Positions 1 through 12,282 of a DNA stretch of 64,000 nucleotides are shown here, piece by piece. The first letter of the stretch is position 1. Each line of letters opens with the position of its first letter. A program made the translations under genes and the position numbers. Source of the stretch: Porodaedalea pini. Taxonomy: Eukaryota > Basidiomycota > Agaricomycetes > Hymenochaetales > Hymenochaetaceae. The stretch is taken from the NCBI GenBank assembly GCA_002794775.1, contig NBAY01000114.1, positions 23,689 to 87,688 of the forward strand, in the 5' to 3' direction. Under the pieces are notes generated by a model. The model was not told where the DNA came from. It did not search any database and saw nothing but the letters and a program-made list of their open reading frames with translations.

Positions 1-699
1 ATATTGTTGGTGTTTTCAGGGATGAACTAGAGTGAATGTCTTCTCTTGTCCTGTTTGACTGTTGTGCTGAAACTCTCAAACTCACCCAAATTTGCTTGAC
101 TCAGACAGTTGTCAAAAAATGCCTGCATTGTTATAAGCCATCTATAATTTAATATACAATATAGATACCATTCTCCAACAAGTTTCATGTCATTAGCTTC
201 AAAAAATTGAGCTCAGAAAAAATCAGGGAAGGAGTTTTTCTAGAAAAACACCCATTCTCACTACTGCAGCCTCAATATTCCACCTTCTGTCCTCTAATCT
301 CACATAAAGTTTGGAAACCATTGAAACATAAATTTAGCAACTTTTTTGAAGAGTTTTTGTGAAGAATTGAGTGAGATATGATGTATTTTGTATTTGGAGG
401 CACTTTCAAAAACTGCTAAGTCCAATTTCCCACACCTGGATGCGTCGTCCACAGAAGAGGTGTGGGAACTTGATCACATGTATGTTGGTTTTGACGTGAC
501 ACGCCTTCACATCTGCTGCCACTCCAATATGTCTGGTGCCGACATCCTCACAGAACGTCTGAAAAAACCCTCAATCACATCCATCACAACCATCACACAC
601 GAAGTGGTGGCTTCGCCGGCCGCCTGGTGGGATGCACTCACTGCTGCAGGCAACATGCCGTCTGACTTCCGACTTTCAACTTGCTCATCTTCAAGCCGA

Positions 700-2765
700 A
701 GACCGTAAAGTCTGAACTTCTCTGCACTGAACAAACTGTCAAGTGAAGAGCGCTTCATGCGCTCGACGTCAATGAGTGGTGGGCACGGTGGCCTTCCATT
801 CGCAGGCGGGTGTCCATCGCTTATGGTTCGCTCTTCCAGTCAGGTGGCGCGGGCGCTGTGGGCAACAAGCGTACGCGTAGGAAATGTGGCGGCTCAACAC
901 GCAACGAGTCGGACCGTATCAGCGCTTCTGCCAATCAGTTCAAAGTGAACGCTACTTCCTCCTTCGAACACGTCGCGCCGCTCGAGCAGTCTGCAAACCG
1001 CTGGGCCGCGGGCAGCACGTCCAGGTGTGGGGCCTCAATTGACACAGACTCACCTGAGATTGTGGACAAGAAAGTCCATTTGCTGCTCAACAAGCCCACT
1101 ATCGAGAAGTTGGAGTCCATCTCAAACCAGTTCATTGCGTGGGTAAACAAGAATGAGAGTGAGAAGGATGGGCGTACGCTCATTCAGCTCATTCTGCTTG
1201 TGTTCGAGAAGGCAACGGATGAGGCGGCCTGGAGTGAGATGTATGCTCGCTTGTGCCATAAGATGATGCAGCAGATCAGTCCGAACGTGCAGGATGATGG
1301 TATCCGCAATGTGGTAAGCCGATTACAGGTGATCAACTTTTCTGTAACTACCTTCTGAATCGCTGTCAGGAAGACTTCGAGCGCGGCTGGACGCAGAAGG
1401 AGTCGATGGCGGCAGCGGCTCTCGTGAAGGCGACAGAGGATCAGGCTGTTAAGGATGCCAACGAAAAGGAAGAAAACAAGGAGGCTGGCGAGAGTGCGCT
1501 GCACTCGGACGAATACCACACTGCTCAGAAGGCCAAGCGTCAAGGTCTCGGACTCGTCAAGTTCATCGGTAAGCTCTTCAATCTTCAGATGTTCATGGAA
1601 CGTATCATGTATGAGTGTATCAAGAAGCTGCTCAGCAACGTCGACAATCCCGAGGAGGAAGAGATCGAAAGTTTATGTAAACTACTGACAAGTGTTTGTC
1701 AGGCGCTCGATACCTCTAAGGCTCGCGGACACATGGATGTCTATTTCAGTCGGATGAAGGAGCTTGCGAAGAGCAGCAACGTGTCGTCTCGTATGTAGTT
1801 CATGTTACAAGTGCGTACCTTCTGTTTCATAGCCTTTCGTTGAGCTGACTTTCTTGGACAGGATGTGATTGAATTGCGGGAAAGGAAACGGACTACCCGC
1901 AACTTGGTCGCTGCTCCGTCGACAATCGCCCAGATTCATGAGGCTGTACGCGCTCTTGCTTTGTTACTCAATTTCACTTGTGCTTACCAATATACAGGCC
2001 GCGAAAGAGAAGGCACGACAGGAGCAACATAACTTGGCACGGTCGGCCATGTTTCGTGGTGGTTCACGCCGTGGTCATGATCGTGACGGAAATGCTCAAG
2101 TGGGTCCTGACGGATGGGCTGTCGCCTCCGGTCCTTCGAGGACTGCAAACAAGGCGGGCGATCTGACGAACTTTGGCAGAATTCAGAATGGCAGTGGAAC
2201 CATGAACTTCGGACCAGCTAGCGTCTTCACGAAGAAGGGAGACAGCAAGCGCAACAGTGCGAGCCTTTCAAGGACAAATTCGAACACGAACATGTTCCAG
2301 ATGCTGCAGGCCGCTGAGGCCGCCAATGAGGCTCCTACTACATCCTCGTCTTCTCCAAGTCGCCTGTCAAGCCGTACAACGAGCGTCGACTTGACCCACA
2401 ATGCACCTGTGGAACCTGCCCAGCCTGCTCAGCGTCCCAGACTTAACCTGCTTCCGCGTTCGACCCTTACAGGAGAAGTCGGAGAATAGTCCCGCTGAGA
2501 CTCATGACGGCGAGGAGGGCGAGGAGGACGAGATTCTCGAGAAGGACTCTGGGAAAATTGGCGATGTCGAAGGAGCAAGCGGAAAAGAAGATTGACCAGG
2601 ACCGCAAGGAGTTCTTCGCTATCCGCGATCTCGACGATGCGGAAGAGTATTTCTCTGTACTTCCCTCGGAGCATCAACATCTTCTCGTCGAGAAGCTTGT
2701 CATGTCTGCTATTGAGGCGAAGGAGGCTGATACCAGGCTCCTTGCCGACCTGTTTGAGCGTGCAC
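700..2765 (+). pseudogene. eIF4G fragment captured by transposon (copy 1)
   Basis: Pieces of translation initiation factor eIF4G, the scaffold of the cap-binding complex, appear in order. A serine-rich stretch (about 700-1030) precedes the MIF4G HEAT domain (about 1040-1790, with DGRTLIQLILLVFEKATDEA and ARGHMDVYFSRMKEL). A C-terminal linker (about 1990-2490) and the start of the MA3 domain follow (about 2590-2760, EEYFSVLPSEHQHLL). Host introns persist, for example near 1800-1865 and before 2000, so this is a genomic capture and not a retrocopy. Near 1305-1325 a few bases are missing relative to copy 2, which shifts frame inside MIF4G. The cap-binding N-terminus is absent and MA3 stops after its first helices, where ProRS sequence takes over. 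It cannot encode a working eIF4G. Confidence 0.9.
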
Positions 2766-4469
2766 CGTATCAGCGCTGCTACCAGCCCGTTCAATGCGAA
2801 TGTCGCTTCCTCGTCGAAACCGATGCCAACACGTCCCCGAAGGTTGTCACGGTCCTTGATGCATCGCTCGCATCATCGACTTCCCCCTTCGCCGTACGTG
2901 CACTCGCCTCCAATTATACTGTCTTCCTCTCTGGAACCAACATTGCTTCATACTTGCGCATTCTCGGAACCGGGGAGATCAAGCTTCACGAAATAGACTT
3001 CGCGACACTCAAGACCGATGCTGCGGCGCCTGCTCCGCCCACGTCTGCAATTGCCATCCAGGAAAAGGCAGCGAAAGAGGAAGGGAGAAACGACGGCGCC
3101 ATGAAGGCTGCGTTTGGCGTGAAGAAAGAGGTCGACTTTCCGGTATCGTATACGAACGTGTGCTGATTGTTCTGTAATCCCTCACTTTGTGCTGACAAGT
3201 ATTATAGGCGCTGATTAAGGTCGATATGACATGCGTCTTCAGAGGGAGCTCCGAGCTTGAGGAGCCCATAGCAATCCGTCCGACTACAGAAACGCCTATG
3301 TATCCCTACTACACCAAATGTATCAAGAGCTATCGTGATCTACCCCTCAAGCCCAACCAGTGGATCAGTGTTGCGCGCTGGGAGTCCAAGAGCCCCCAGC
3401 CGTTCCTCCGTACGCGCGAGTTCCTATGACAGGAAGGCCACACTGCGCATCTCACGAAGGAGGCCGACACTGAAGTACGGGAAATTCTCAATTTACATCG
3501 TCGCGTGTACGAGGTGCTGCTTACCGTACTCGTCATCACAGGCATCAAGTCGGACAAGGAGAAGTTTGCCGGTGGTCTTTACACAATGACCGGCCGTGGC
3601 ATCCAAGCTGCGACGTCGCATTGCCTTGGCCAAGACTTCTCATGGCCAGAGATGTTCAACGTCGTGGTCTCAGACCTGGACGATCTGCAAGGCACGAGTC
3701 CGAACGGTGGCAAATTATTCTGTGGCAGAACACGTGGAGCCTTAGCACACGCATGGTCGGAATCATGGTCATGATTCGCGGCGACAACCAGGGTCTTGTT
3801 CTCCCATCATGCGTCGCTCATTGTCCCCTGCGGTATTACCATGTGCACTAATAAGCAGGAGTTATACGACCGCTGTGAGGAGCTCGCGAAGACGCTCAGG
3901 AAAGCGCGAAGGTGGATGTACGGGACGGCTACACTCCTGGCTACAAGTTCAACGACTGGAAACAGAAGGCGCGAAAATTCAATTATTCCTTATTTCTCGG
4001 TTTTCCTGTGGTCTTACAAATGGCTTTTTGTCCAGGTGTTCCACTTTGCCTTGAACTCGGTCCGGTTGATATCCAGAAGAAGCAAACACTTTCTGTGCGA
4101 CGTGATACGGGCTTGAAGGAGACTGCCATACCTGCACTTCTCAAGACTATCCAACAGGAGATGTTCGAGCACGCGAAGGCAAGGTACATGTCTTGCCTGT
4201 GCGTCACGACAATGGGACGATGTCGTGCTGACATTGCTTCATACCTGCGTGCTCTCAAAACCGGCGAGACCAAGCTTCATAAGGTAGATTTTGTGGAACT
4301 CAAGACCGATGCTGCGGCGCGCCTTACGTCGTCGCATGTACAAAAGGAGCTGCTTGCCGTACCCGTCATCCTGGGCATCAAGTCTGAGAAGAAGTTCGCC
4401 GGTGGTCTGTACATGATGACCGTGAAAGGCTTCATTCCGACGACCGGCCGTGACATCCTTTTAGTTTAG
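2766..4469 (+). pseudogene. Prolyl-tRNA synthetase fragment captured by transposon (copy 1)
   Basis: Eukaryotic/archaeal-type class II ProRS sequence directly follows the eIF4G MA3 fragment. First comes the N-terminal domain (about 2780-3140), then an intron at about 3165-3207. The catalytic core follows, with motif 2 region residues RPTTET and FLRTREFL (about 3245-3430). A second core segment carries FAGGLYTM and ATSHCLGQDF (about 3560-3660), and the anticodon-binding-side segment lies at about 3910-4190. A partial repeat of N-domain and core sequence ends at 4469. Several frameshifts and stops break the frame (for example after FLRTREFL). The exon joining the N-domain to the core, present in copy 2, is missing here. 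It is a decayed cargo fragment, not a synthetase gene. Confidence 0.9.
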
Positions 4470-4698
4470 AATTTGTTTAAATACACTCAATTGCCACAAG
4501 AATCTGTAAGAAAATGATTGAAAAGTTTGGAATGCAGTAAGGATGTGAATAAAAATGTGTAGAAAGGTATCGGAAACTAGTCAAGTTACTCAAATCTGGA
4601 ACAATGCTTGGGAATCGTGCGGAATCGGAATACCTCCGAATTGGCTGGAATTGCTCAAATATTCCAGCTGATTCCAAGGATTCCAGGGGTTCCGGCCA

Positions 4699-4715
4699 GG
4701 AGGTTTTTCCTGATG
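4699..4715 (+). repeat. Right terminal inverted repeat end of copy 1
   Basis: GGAGGTTTTTCCTGATG is identical to the last 17 bases of the complete copy (to 42175) and is the reverse complement of that copy's first 17 bases (from 35895). Further inward the match decays. Confidence 0.85.
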
Positions 4716-7100
4716 CTGGGCCTCTCCATCTCTCCATGAGTAAACAACCAACTATCTCTGCGAGCTGACAACCAAGTAAGTCACGGGAGTTGGGATTCCC
4801 GATGCGCTCGCAGCTCCTGCGTCGTCGAATGAGTGGACCCTTCCATCTGCTAATACACTCTCGACCGTCGAGGAGACATCGAACGAGAACACCTTTCACG
4901 ATCGGGGAAGTGGCGTTGGAGGAACAAGGTCGAGAAAGGGATGTAGTGTCACAGCAGAGTCTGTATCAATATTTCAGTTAACCTTGAATGTCTGCATTGG
5001 CGTCGCACGCACCAGTGAGGGCGACGACAGAGTTTATGTCCTTGATGTAGCCGACTTGCTCGACGGGTTTCTCGCTCAGGCTCTTCGTTGTTACGCGACT
5101 TGATTAATAACGGCCATCTTCATCTTGGTCTACATTATATATATGTAGGTTACACGTCTGTCCTGAGAGACAGTCTGTCCCCTGTTGCAGAATAAATCCA
5201 CGGTATTTCGCTTTGGCTGGATATCGCGCACCATGAACGCCCAGAGATTCAACTTTCTCCTTGAGGCCACTGATAACAAGTGACGGCTCGCGAAATGGCA
5301 CCATTTAGCTTCTCAAGACATTCCTCTCGAGCAGCTTGCTGGAATTGAATATGGTGAGTATGACAACACTCTGCGCGCAGACGTTCAAAAAGTAGCACGT
5401 ACCGCATGACGCTCCGAAGGTTCTGAAAAACTAGCGCCAGATTAGCCGACGCCCGTCCCATCGCCCGCCGCGTTCGCGTCTGCGCGATGGACTCTCAGAG
5501 CGCGATCGACGGAGACCCACTCGACAGCAGGAAGCCCCCGTGGGAGATGATGCAGAACAGGACGACAGTGCTTCCGGTCAAGATCTCGGTGGTGGTCTGG
5601 CGGATATGACTGCTATGCAGAATCTTGCACATAGGCCCCAAGGAGTAGGTCGAAGAAGCCCTTACTCTTGTTACTGAGCTTATAGTAAGTTATACCGCCT
5701 CTCCCGAAAGGCGAATCCCTCATGTAGCCATTCTTGTTCATCTATTGATAAATCCCATAGATGGTTCGTTCGACCATAAAAACTATTCAGGAAAGGTGCT
5801 TCGTTGCATAATAGGAGCGAAAGGTAAAACTGAGAGAGCGGCAGTGGCCAATTCGGTCGCCTCTCTTCCTGGTGGACAGTCTCCATCCTAATCGCTAGCA
5901 CACACTCCAACAGGCGGTCCCTACAGTCCATAGGGCAATGACACTGCAACGCCTGCCGCCAGCTCTACCACGGAGGTGCCTGTAATTCTACCATTAGGAA
6001 CACAGCTCGGTGCTATTGAAGACGTCCTTTTACTGGTCCAGTCTTCACGCCCAATCGCAGGTGCGGTGTGGTCATGTAATCGTTTGACATGAATGCTCTG
6101 GTAACTCATTTGGTAACTCATTGAGAATGTCAACTAGGGATCTCTGAGCCTGTAAGATTAGGCACGAGGTTTTACCTGAAAGCCTGAATCGTCAGCAAGG
6201 GTGGTCGTGACAACGAGCATTAAAGAGTACTCATGAGCAGAAACTCGTCTCTTATCCAAGCGAATGCTTGAATGGTACAAGCGGTACTGTGAGTCAAACA
6301 ATGTTGCTAGTGAATGCGAGCAGAGCACAGAGAATATCAAGACGGGTGTTCCAAGTGTAGTTTACTGAGAAGATGCTAAGCAGATCTTGAAGGAGGATGC
6401 CGAGCCACCCGAGTGATTGAATTGCAACTCGGGAGAGCACGGGGGAAGTGCTTTAGACAAGTGAATTATACTGGTCTTCGGTAGCAAAATGGAATGAGCC
6501 GGGAGAAGTTCATGCAATAGTTCGAATTCCCGTTCCCTACCCAGCTCGGACAGGATAAGCAAATTGATCATGAGGAGTCTCTCGACGGATGACTGCACTA
6601 CGTGAATACTGCAAGCGCCCCAAGAACTTCGGAATCACGCAATATGTCTATCTCCGTTTGTTTGATGGTGGTAACGCACACGCAAAGAGCCGATTGCGAA
6701 GTCGAGACCATAGCAGATGAAGGAGACAGAGAGCAGCGAGGAACTGGGAAGCATGCATGCGAATTCCAAACGTATGACGACAGAATGACTGTGGACAATG
6801 CCTCGGCAGTAAGATAGGGTGGTTGTTATATCAAGCCTACCTGATAAGCAGTATCGACCGTGACGGCATCTCCGCTATTCAGCATTATGTTTTCATTGTC
6901 AAAAACTGTTTTTTGAGCCGAAGTCAGATATTATTATGTGGACCAACGAGTAGTTGGCAATGGAGAGGTTACGGGGGAAGGAGACGTGTTTTGCCGAAAA
7001 TCAGGTGACTATTACTGTACCCCGCGTTTCAGCCGTATATTATATATGGTACGATCTATAAGTAAAGCACACTAATATTCCCCCAACGTTCTCGCATCCC
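4716..7100. other. No recognisable gene
   Basis: Short open frames occur on both strands, but none shows a known domain. On the minus strand about 5250-5461 has a plausible GT...AG intron (donor GTACGT, acceptor TTCCAG) between short open stretches, so a degraded or unrecognised gene is possible. Nothing else can be supported. Confidence 0.5.
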
Positions 7101-7107
7101 TATAAAG
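7101..7107 (+). promoter_or_regulatory. Probable TATA box of the 7218 gene
   Basis: TATAAAG lies about 110 bp before the ATG at 7218, followed by a pyrimidine-rich leader (7110-7210) typical of fungal transcription starts. Confidence 0.5.
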
Positions 7108-7217
7108 TTCCGTCTCTCCGTTCATCCTCCGTTATTCTCCCACTCATCTCCTCGTTCTACAACCTTGACCTTCTCGTCCTTGCAGCTTCCGACAGTTGCC
7201 TCTCAACACATCTACCA

Positions 7218-7517
7218 ATGTTCCGCCAACTCATTGCCAAGTCGACGTGCACTACTCGTCTCCAGACGCGTTCGTTCCACTCGCCCTTCGCTGTCCTCTC
7301 TGGCGCCAAGACGCCCTCCAAGGCCACGTTGAAGCCTTCCGTGGCCGCGCAATACGAGCTTGCACAAGCGTACGAGAAGCAAGAGCATGATGCGACCCCC
7401 GAGCCCGCCGGCCTTTCGGGAGCGCGCACATACGTTGTAAGCGACCCGGATCCCTCCCACGCTCCGTTCGGTGTGAAGAGCGGTGCCTATTCGGTCAGCG
7501 AACCCTTTGCGCCCTAA
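7218..7517 (+). CDS. Small probable mitochondrial protein, hypothetical
   Basis: Single-exon frame of 99 residues starting at an ATG after a TATA box and a pyrimidine-rich leader. The first 25 or so residues are basic, rich in Ser/Thr/Arg and lack acidic residues (MFRQLIAKSTCTTRLQTRSF), which fits a mitochondrial targeting presequence. The C-terminal third has a compact Gly/Ser/Pro/Tyr-rich segment (YVVSDPDPSHAPFGVKSGAY) that looks conserved. The impression of a conserved basidiomycete family is from memory and no function is known to me. There are no membrane segments. Real coding is supported by the promoter layout and composition. Import into mitochondria is inferred. Confidence 0.7.
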   Translation: MFRQLIAKSTCTTRLQTRSFHSPFAVLSGAKTPSKATLKPSVAAQYELAQAYEKQEHDATPEPAGLSGARTYVVSDPDPSHAPFGVKSGAYSVSEPFAP

Positions 7518-8922
7518 GTGCGCGTGATGTCATTCGGGTGTTGTCATTGTTGCTGTTGTGCACTATGAACAGTACGTGCCGTGCTGCCTGTCTTGTTCAA
7601 CGTGTCTAACTAATGTTCCAGATGCTTCTATCTTTAACTTTCAATGAAGTGACTATCGAATACTGGATCGTCGTGCTGGACGGAGATGATCATGACCGTG
7701 TACATTGGAACCCTCGCTTTGTCGTCTCACTCGCCATCTCCATTACTCTTCGTTCTTCCGTCGCCTGTTTCATATGCATCTCTCTTTCTCGTCTGGTCTG
7801 GTCTATCATTTCCATTATTGACGCTCCCCAATGTTGTCGACCGAAGCCATAGGCAAATTCAGAAGTTAATAATTCGCAATCCGCTGTACATGTATCTCGT
7901 TCTTTTTCCCGTCATGCTCGACATAGACTTTTCATAGACTCTGGTTCAAGAATGACAAGTTAATTTGTCTTTTTTTCCATATCTCGTGTAGTGAAGGGTC
8001 TCCCGATAGCTGACAAGCTGAGAGGTACCTAAGGAGATGCTGGCGTCACCAAACGAACGCTGGCAACAAAGCAGTAAATACGTTCACTTTGTTTTCCTGG
8101 AAGACAGAGTCTACGGTCGGCCGTTTCCCGATCCCTGGCCCATATTCAGACATTCGCGGATTGACAAGATATGCGTCATGCTGCCAGAATAACCGTAGTA
8201 GAGGAGGCGAAGTCTGAGGTCTCTTGTGTTGAGTCTCTTGAGACTATTTCGTAGGCTAGCGCAGGACGTGCGTTGTCATTTCTAATTTAAATGTTAAAAG
8301 GTATCGTGACCGTTCAGAACCAAGCGACTGCAGCCCTTCCAAGGCTTCCATTCGACAAGCACTCGGTTTGAAGCATAATCCTTCGCGATAACTCCGTTCT
8401 TGCCGACGCCTGAGAGGATACTTCAACTTCAAGAGCCTAGTAGAGTTTTTGCTCAGACGCTGCTTTGAGCTATTAAGAAGCGTCGTAAAAAGACCTATCC
8501 AATGGGATCCTGTAAGTAAATACCATATGAGCAGAGGAAGATGAGATACGTAGAATGAAAACCAAGGCTTTGTATGACGATTCTAAACGCGTAGATAGCT
8601 TGAGATTATATGAAAGCTGCCTCGCGTGGTTGCCAATATAGGCTCTTTGGCACGTTTCTGCCTCGCATTGTTGTTCGAGAGCAGAGTCCGGCTTCCGAGT
8701 TTGGAGTTAAACCCTCGAGCCAGTTTACATATACAATGTTCAAGCTGTCGATCAAAGACGGAGTCGGCTTTCCCGATTAGTCATCTCGGCAAACAATGGA
8801 GAGGCGCGAACGACCACCGCCTCCCTTTCCATTCCTACCTCCAACCTACCTCCCGCCTCCCGCCCAACGCCTGCGCCCCGCCGACCAGGCAACACCACCA
8901 CCGTCTTCGACAGCGACGAGCG
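7518..8922. other. Intergenic region and 3' UTR, no gene seen
   Basis: A pyrimidine-rich 3' region follows the 7218 gene. The stretch upstream of the kinase has a C/T-rich leader (8800-8920) typical of a fungal 5' UTR. No frame with a recognisable domain was found. Confidence 0.6.
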
Positions 8923-11166
8923 ATGTCGCAGGCACACGTCATATCCTCCTCCTCTCAGAACTCGCAGTCGTCGGGCTCCAGCCCCGTCGTCGGAGGCCAC
9001 TTCCGCGTTGACAAGAAAATTGGAGAGGGTTCGTTTGGCGTCGTTTTCGCTGGTACGTTTTGGTCGGATTTTGGTCTGTCGGGTTGTATGGTTGACGATT
9101 GTATATGTGCTTTTAGGTGAGGACCTGCGTCAGCGAGGGCGTCTGGTCGCTATCAAGTTTGTACGTCTGTATTCAGTTTCCGTGATTTCAGCGGCGTCTA
9201 ATGTAGCCATCCATCTCCTCCAGGAACCTCGCAAGAGTGATGCACCGCAGCTCAGAGATGAATATCGAAGTTACAGGACGCTGCGAGGGCTCGGTATGTC
9301 TGCGCTTTGTGCTCAACTTCTGTCTCTTATCTGAAGTCTTGCGCGCCGTTTTGCAGAGGGTATCCCTCAAGTGCATTACTTTGGTGCGGAGGGCTTGCAC
9401 AACGTCCTCGTCATCGATCTCCTCGGGCCTAACCTCGAAGACCTCTTTGACATGTGCAATCGTAAATATTCGATAAAGACCGTCTGCATGCTGGCGCTGC
9501 AAATGGTACGCATTATTTCATAGCCCGCCTGATCCGTACAGAGCGCTGATCCTCGCTCCCACCGCGCCGCTCTTCCTCTTCCCCATTACGCACAACACAC
9601 GGCCCCACGACAGATATCGCGCGTCGAGAGCGTGCACAATAAGTCCCTCATTTATCGCGACATCAAGCCCGACAACTTCCTCATTGGCCCTCCCGGGACC
9701 AAGTTCGCAAACACCGTTTACCTCATCGGTAGGCTACCCTTTTCGCTTAAGCCTTTTGAGTTTATCTGAACGTCATTGCGCCTGCTCTTCTATTTCATAT
9801 CGGGTCTCTTCTCGGTTCTAGACTTTGGGATGGCGAAACATTACCAGGACCCGAAGACGAAGCAGCATATCCCGTACCGGGAGCGGAAGAGCCTAAGCGG
9901 AACTGCTCGCTACATGTCCATCAACACGCACTTGGGGCGAGGTATTTTGTTTCAGAGACGCTCATAGTTACGTTAGTGCCACGCTGACAATGCGCTGCAG
10001 AACAATCGCGCAGAGACGACATGGAGTCTCTCGGGCATGTTTTTATGTACTTCCTGCGCGGTGGGCTGCCTTGGCAGGGCCTCAAGGCCGCGACGAACAA
10101 GCAGAAGTACGAGAAAATCGGAGAGAAGAAGCAGAGTACTGTGATTGACGACTTGTGTGATGGGTTTCCTGGTGTGTACTGAACCGCCGCTCGGTCTGTT
10201 ACTACATGTTCACAGCGTCATTTGTTTCACAGAGGAATTCTCGATCTACATGAACTACGTCCGTAAGCTCGGCTTCGAAGAGGCGCCCGACTACGGTTTT
10301 CTTCGAGACCTCTTCCTGAAGGTGCTGAAGAACCTGGGCGAGTCCGATGATCGGATGTTCGACTGGTGTCTGCTCAATAACGGGAAAGGCTGGGAGTATG
10401 GAAGTGTAAGTCGACTACTTACCTTCGCACGCAAATCTCATGTTGACTTGTATAGCGCGCTCAGAAAACGCAGGCGAATGTGGCTGCGCTGCAAGCGACG
10501 CAGCAGCGTGAACATCGTCATCGCGAGCACCGCCATCGTTCGTCACGGCCTATTGATGGTACCGCCTCACCTCAAACTGGCGCGAACGGCTCTCCCATTA
10601 TACTGTCACCAGCCGTGGCTCAGGTCAAGGACCGGGATCGTGAGCGCGTGCGCCGCACGCAGTCCAATCCCGCCCGCGAGCTGTCGATGAGCGTGCAGCC
10701 CATCGCGCCAACGTCGAGGCAGGGCAGCCATCTCAACACACGCGAGCGGGAACGGGAGCCCAGCAACACCGCGCTGCCCCCGACTCATCCCTACGCAAGC
10801 GCGAGTGCAACACCGACGACGCCAACGCCGAACGCGGGCGCTACGGCGGGCGGGACATTCCCGCGTACGACGTCGAACTCGCCACTGCCGCCTATTCCGG
10901 GCGATGAGCGGGAGCGTGAGCGCAGCGGGCTGGGAATGGGCACGTCAAATTCGAACGTCGCTCTCGGAACGCCGAGTGCGGGACATGGGCCGGGTCAGAC
11001 GTACTCGTATCCGAACGGGTCGGGATCGGGGCCGACGATGTCACGAGGCATGAGCGTGCCGCGTATGGACGGGCTTGGGTATGGTGGACAGGGTGCAGGT
11101 GGGGTCATTGAGGAGGAGCCACTGCGGCAGCGCGGGTTTTTCGCAATCTTATGCTGCAGGGCATAG
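8923..11166 (+). CDS. Casein kinase I, YCK/membrane type
   Basis: Serine/threonine kinase of the CK1 family. Nine exons: 8923-9052, 9117-9160, 9224-9293, 9357-9505, 9614-9728, 9822-9941, 10001-10171, 10233-10405 and 10456-11166. All introns are GT-AG and the frame closes. Landmarks are the Gly loop [12 protein letters not shown], the catalytic lysine in LVAIKFEP, the catalytic loop [18 protein letters not shown] in place of DFG, and the CK1 signature in place of APE ([16 protein letters not shown]). After the kinase domain comes a long low-complexity tail rich in Arg/Glu, Ser, Pro and Gly. The protein ends in [10 protein letters not shown] terminal Cys-Cys pair is the palmitoylation site that anchors yeast Yck1/Yck2 to the plasma membrane, so the same location is inferred here. 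By family its roles are morphogenesis, endocytosis and nutrient signalling. The ATG is the first in frame before the kinase domain. Confidence 0.95.
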
Positions 11167-12282
11167 TTGTCTATTTCCTCTGTTTTGTTGCTGTCGTTTT
11201 TTCGTACGTCTTCTCTTATGTTCTTCGTTCGACTCGGCGTTGACTGAAGCATTTTAGCCTCTACATATTATCACGACTGCTCCTGCTTATCGTCACTCAC
11301 GTCGCACTCACTATCATCGCACGACCGGGCCATGTATCATTGAAATTCAAATGCTTCATCATCTCGAACTTGCGCATGTCAAAACACATTAAAGCACGAA
11401 TACCGAATACGTTCCTGCGCTTCATAATGCAGTCGTCGCTGGCTGTCTCCCCTTCTCTGTTGGCGGTGTTCCTACTTCCTCTCGTTCCCTTCCATCATTA
11501 TTTCCCCAAACTTCCATCACGCCTTTCTCTTTCAACCTTTCCTTTCTGTTCTCGTGTCTTTACTTTCACTATTCCCCTTTCCTCGGGTCTTGCTCTTCGC
11601 CTTATTTACCTGTCGAGTTGCATTATGTTTTGTTGCGTCACCTTCAACTTTGCGACACAGCGTGTATTCTAGGGCCATTACTTTCCTTCCTCTTCTCGGA
11701 CATCGCATTGGTCTGCTTTGGATCTGATGTTCATGTCGTGCACGCACACTCAATGTGTTATGTTCCTATTGCGCATTCTTCCGTATGTTCATAGCTCGTT
11801 TCCCGGTCTCCCTTCCTTTGCCGTCACCTTCCCTCTCCTCTCCTTCTCTCTTTCTTGGTCGTCTGAAGTCTAACTCCAAGTTACAGGACGGTACTGCTAG
11901 ATATTTTATCTGTGCCTCGTGCGCCCAAGCGGCGGTAATAGATTTGTGAATATATGGGTTCTTGTACAAAGTTGTTATGTTGCAAATTCAACAAAGGGCG
12001 GCGAGCTTCTACGTTAGCTTGAGTCCGCGAATGAATGTAAACTCGTTGCAGTACGATGGTATCGATGATGTGAACCAGAGCAGCAAAGGGTTTGTAGCAA
12101 TATAGTTCATTTGTGATAATGAAAGGGAGATCATCGTTAGCATATTTCCGTTTGGATTAGATTCTATCTTGGAAGATGTAACTAAGAATAGAGTATAGCT
12201 CCATGTCGAAAATCTAGATTAACATATATTCAAAGACAAGCGGACTCTACAAACATTCAGTTGATATTATCAAATAAGTGTC
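11167..12282. other. Convergent intergenic region
   Basis: This lies between the 3' ends of the kinase gene (plus) and the transporter gene (minus). It is T/C-rich and has no recognisable gene. Confidence 0.6.

Larger units (their letters stand above)
1..4715 (+). mobile_element. Gene-capturing TIR transposon, copy 1 (left end off-window)
   Basis: This is the right part of an element whose complete sister copy lies inverted at 35895-42175. The shared sequence starts at base 1 (1-370 matches the complement of about 40722-41090) and ends at 4715 with GGAGGTTTTTCCTGATG, identical to the right terminus of the complete copy. The cargo is a chimera of eIF4G and prolyl-tRNA synthetase fragments, read left to right. 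About 200 bp inside the end lies sequence rich in degenerate ATTCC/GGAAT motifs, as in the other copy. No transposase is visible, so the copy is probably non-autonomous. The left terminus and any target duplication are outside the window. Confidence 0.85.

Noticed and set aside
700..4469. Functional eIF4G-ProRS fusion gene
   Set aside because: Multiple frame breaks and stops, missing N- and C-terminal parts, and a duplicate with different lesions.
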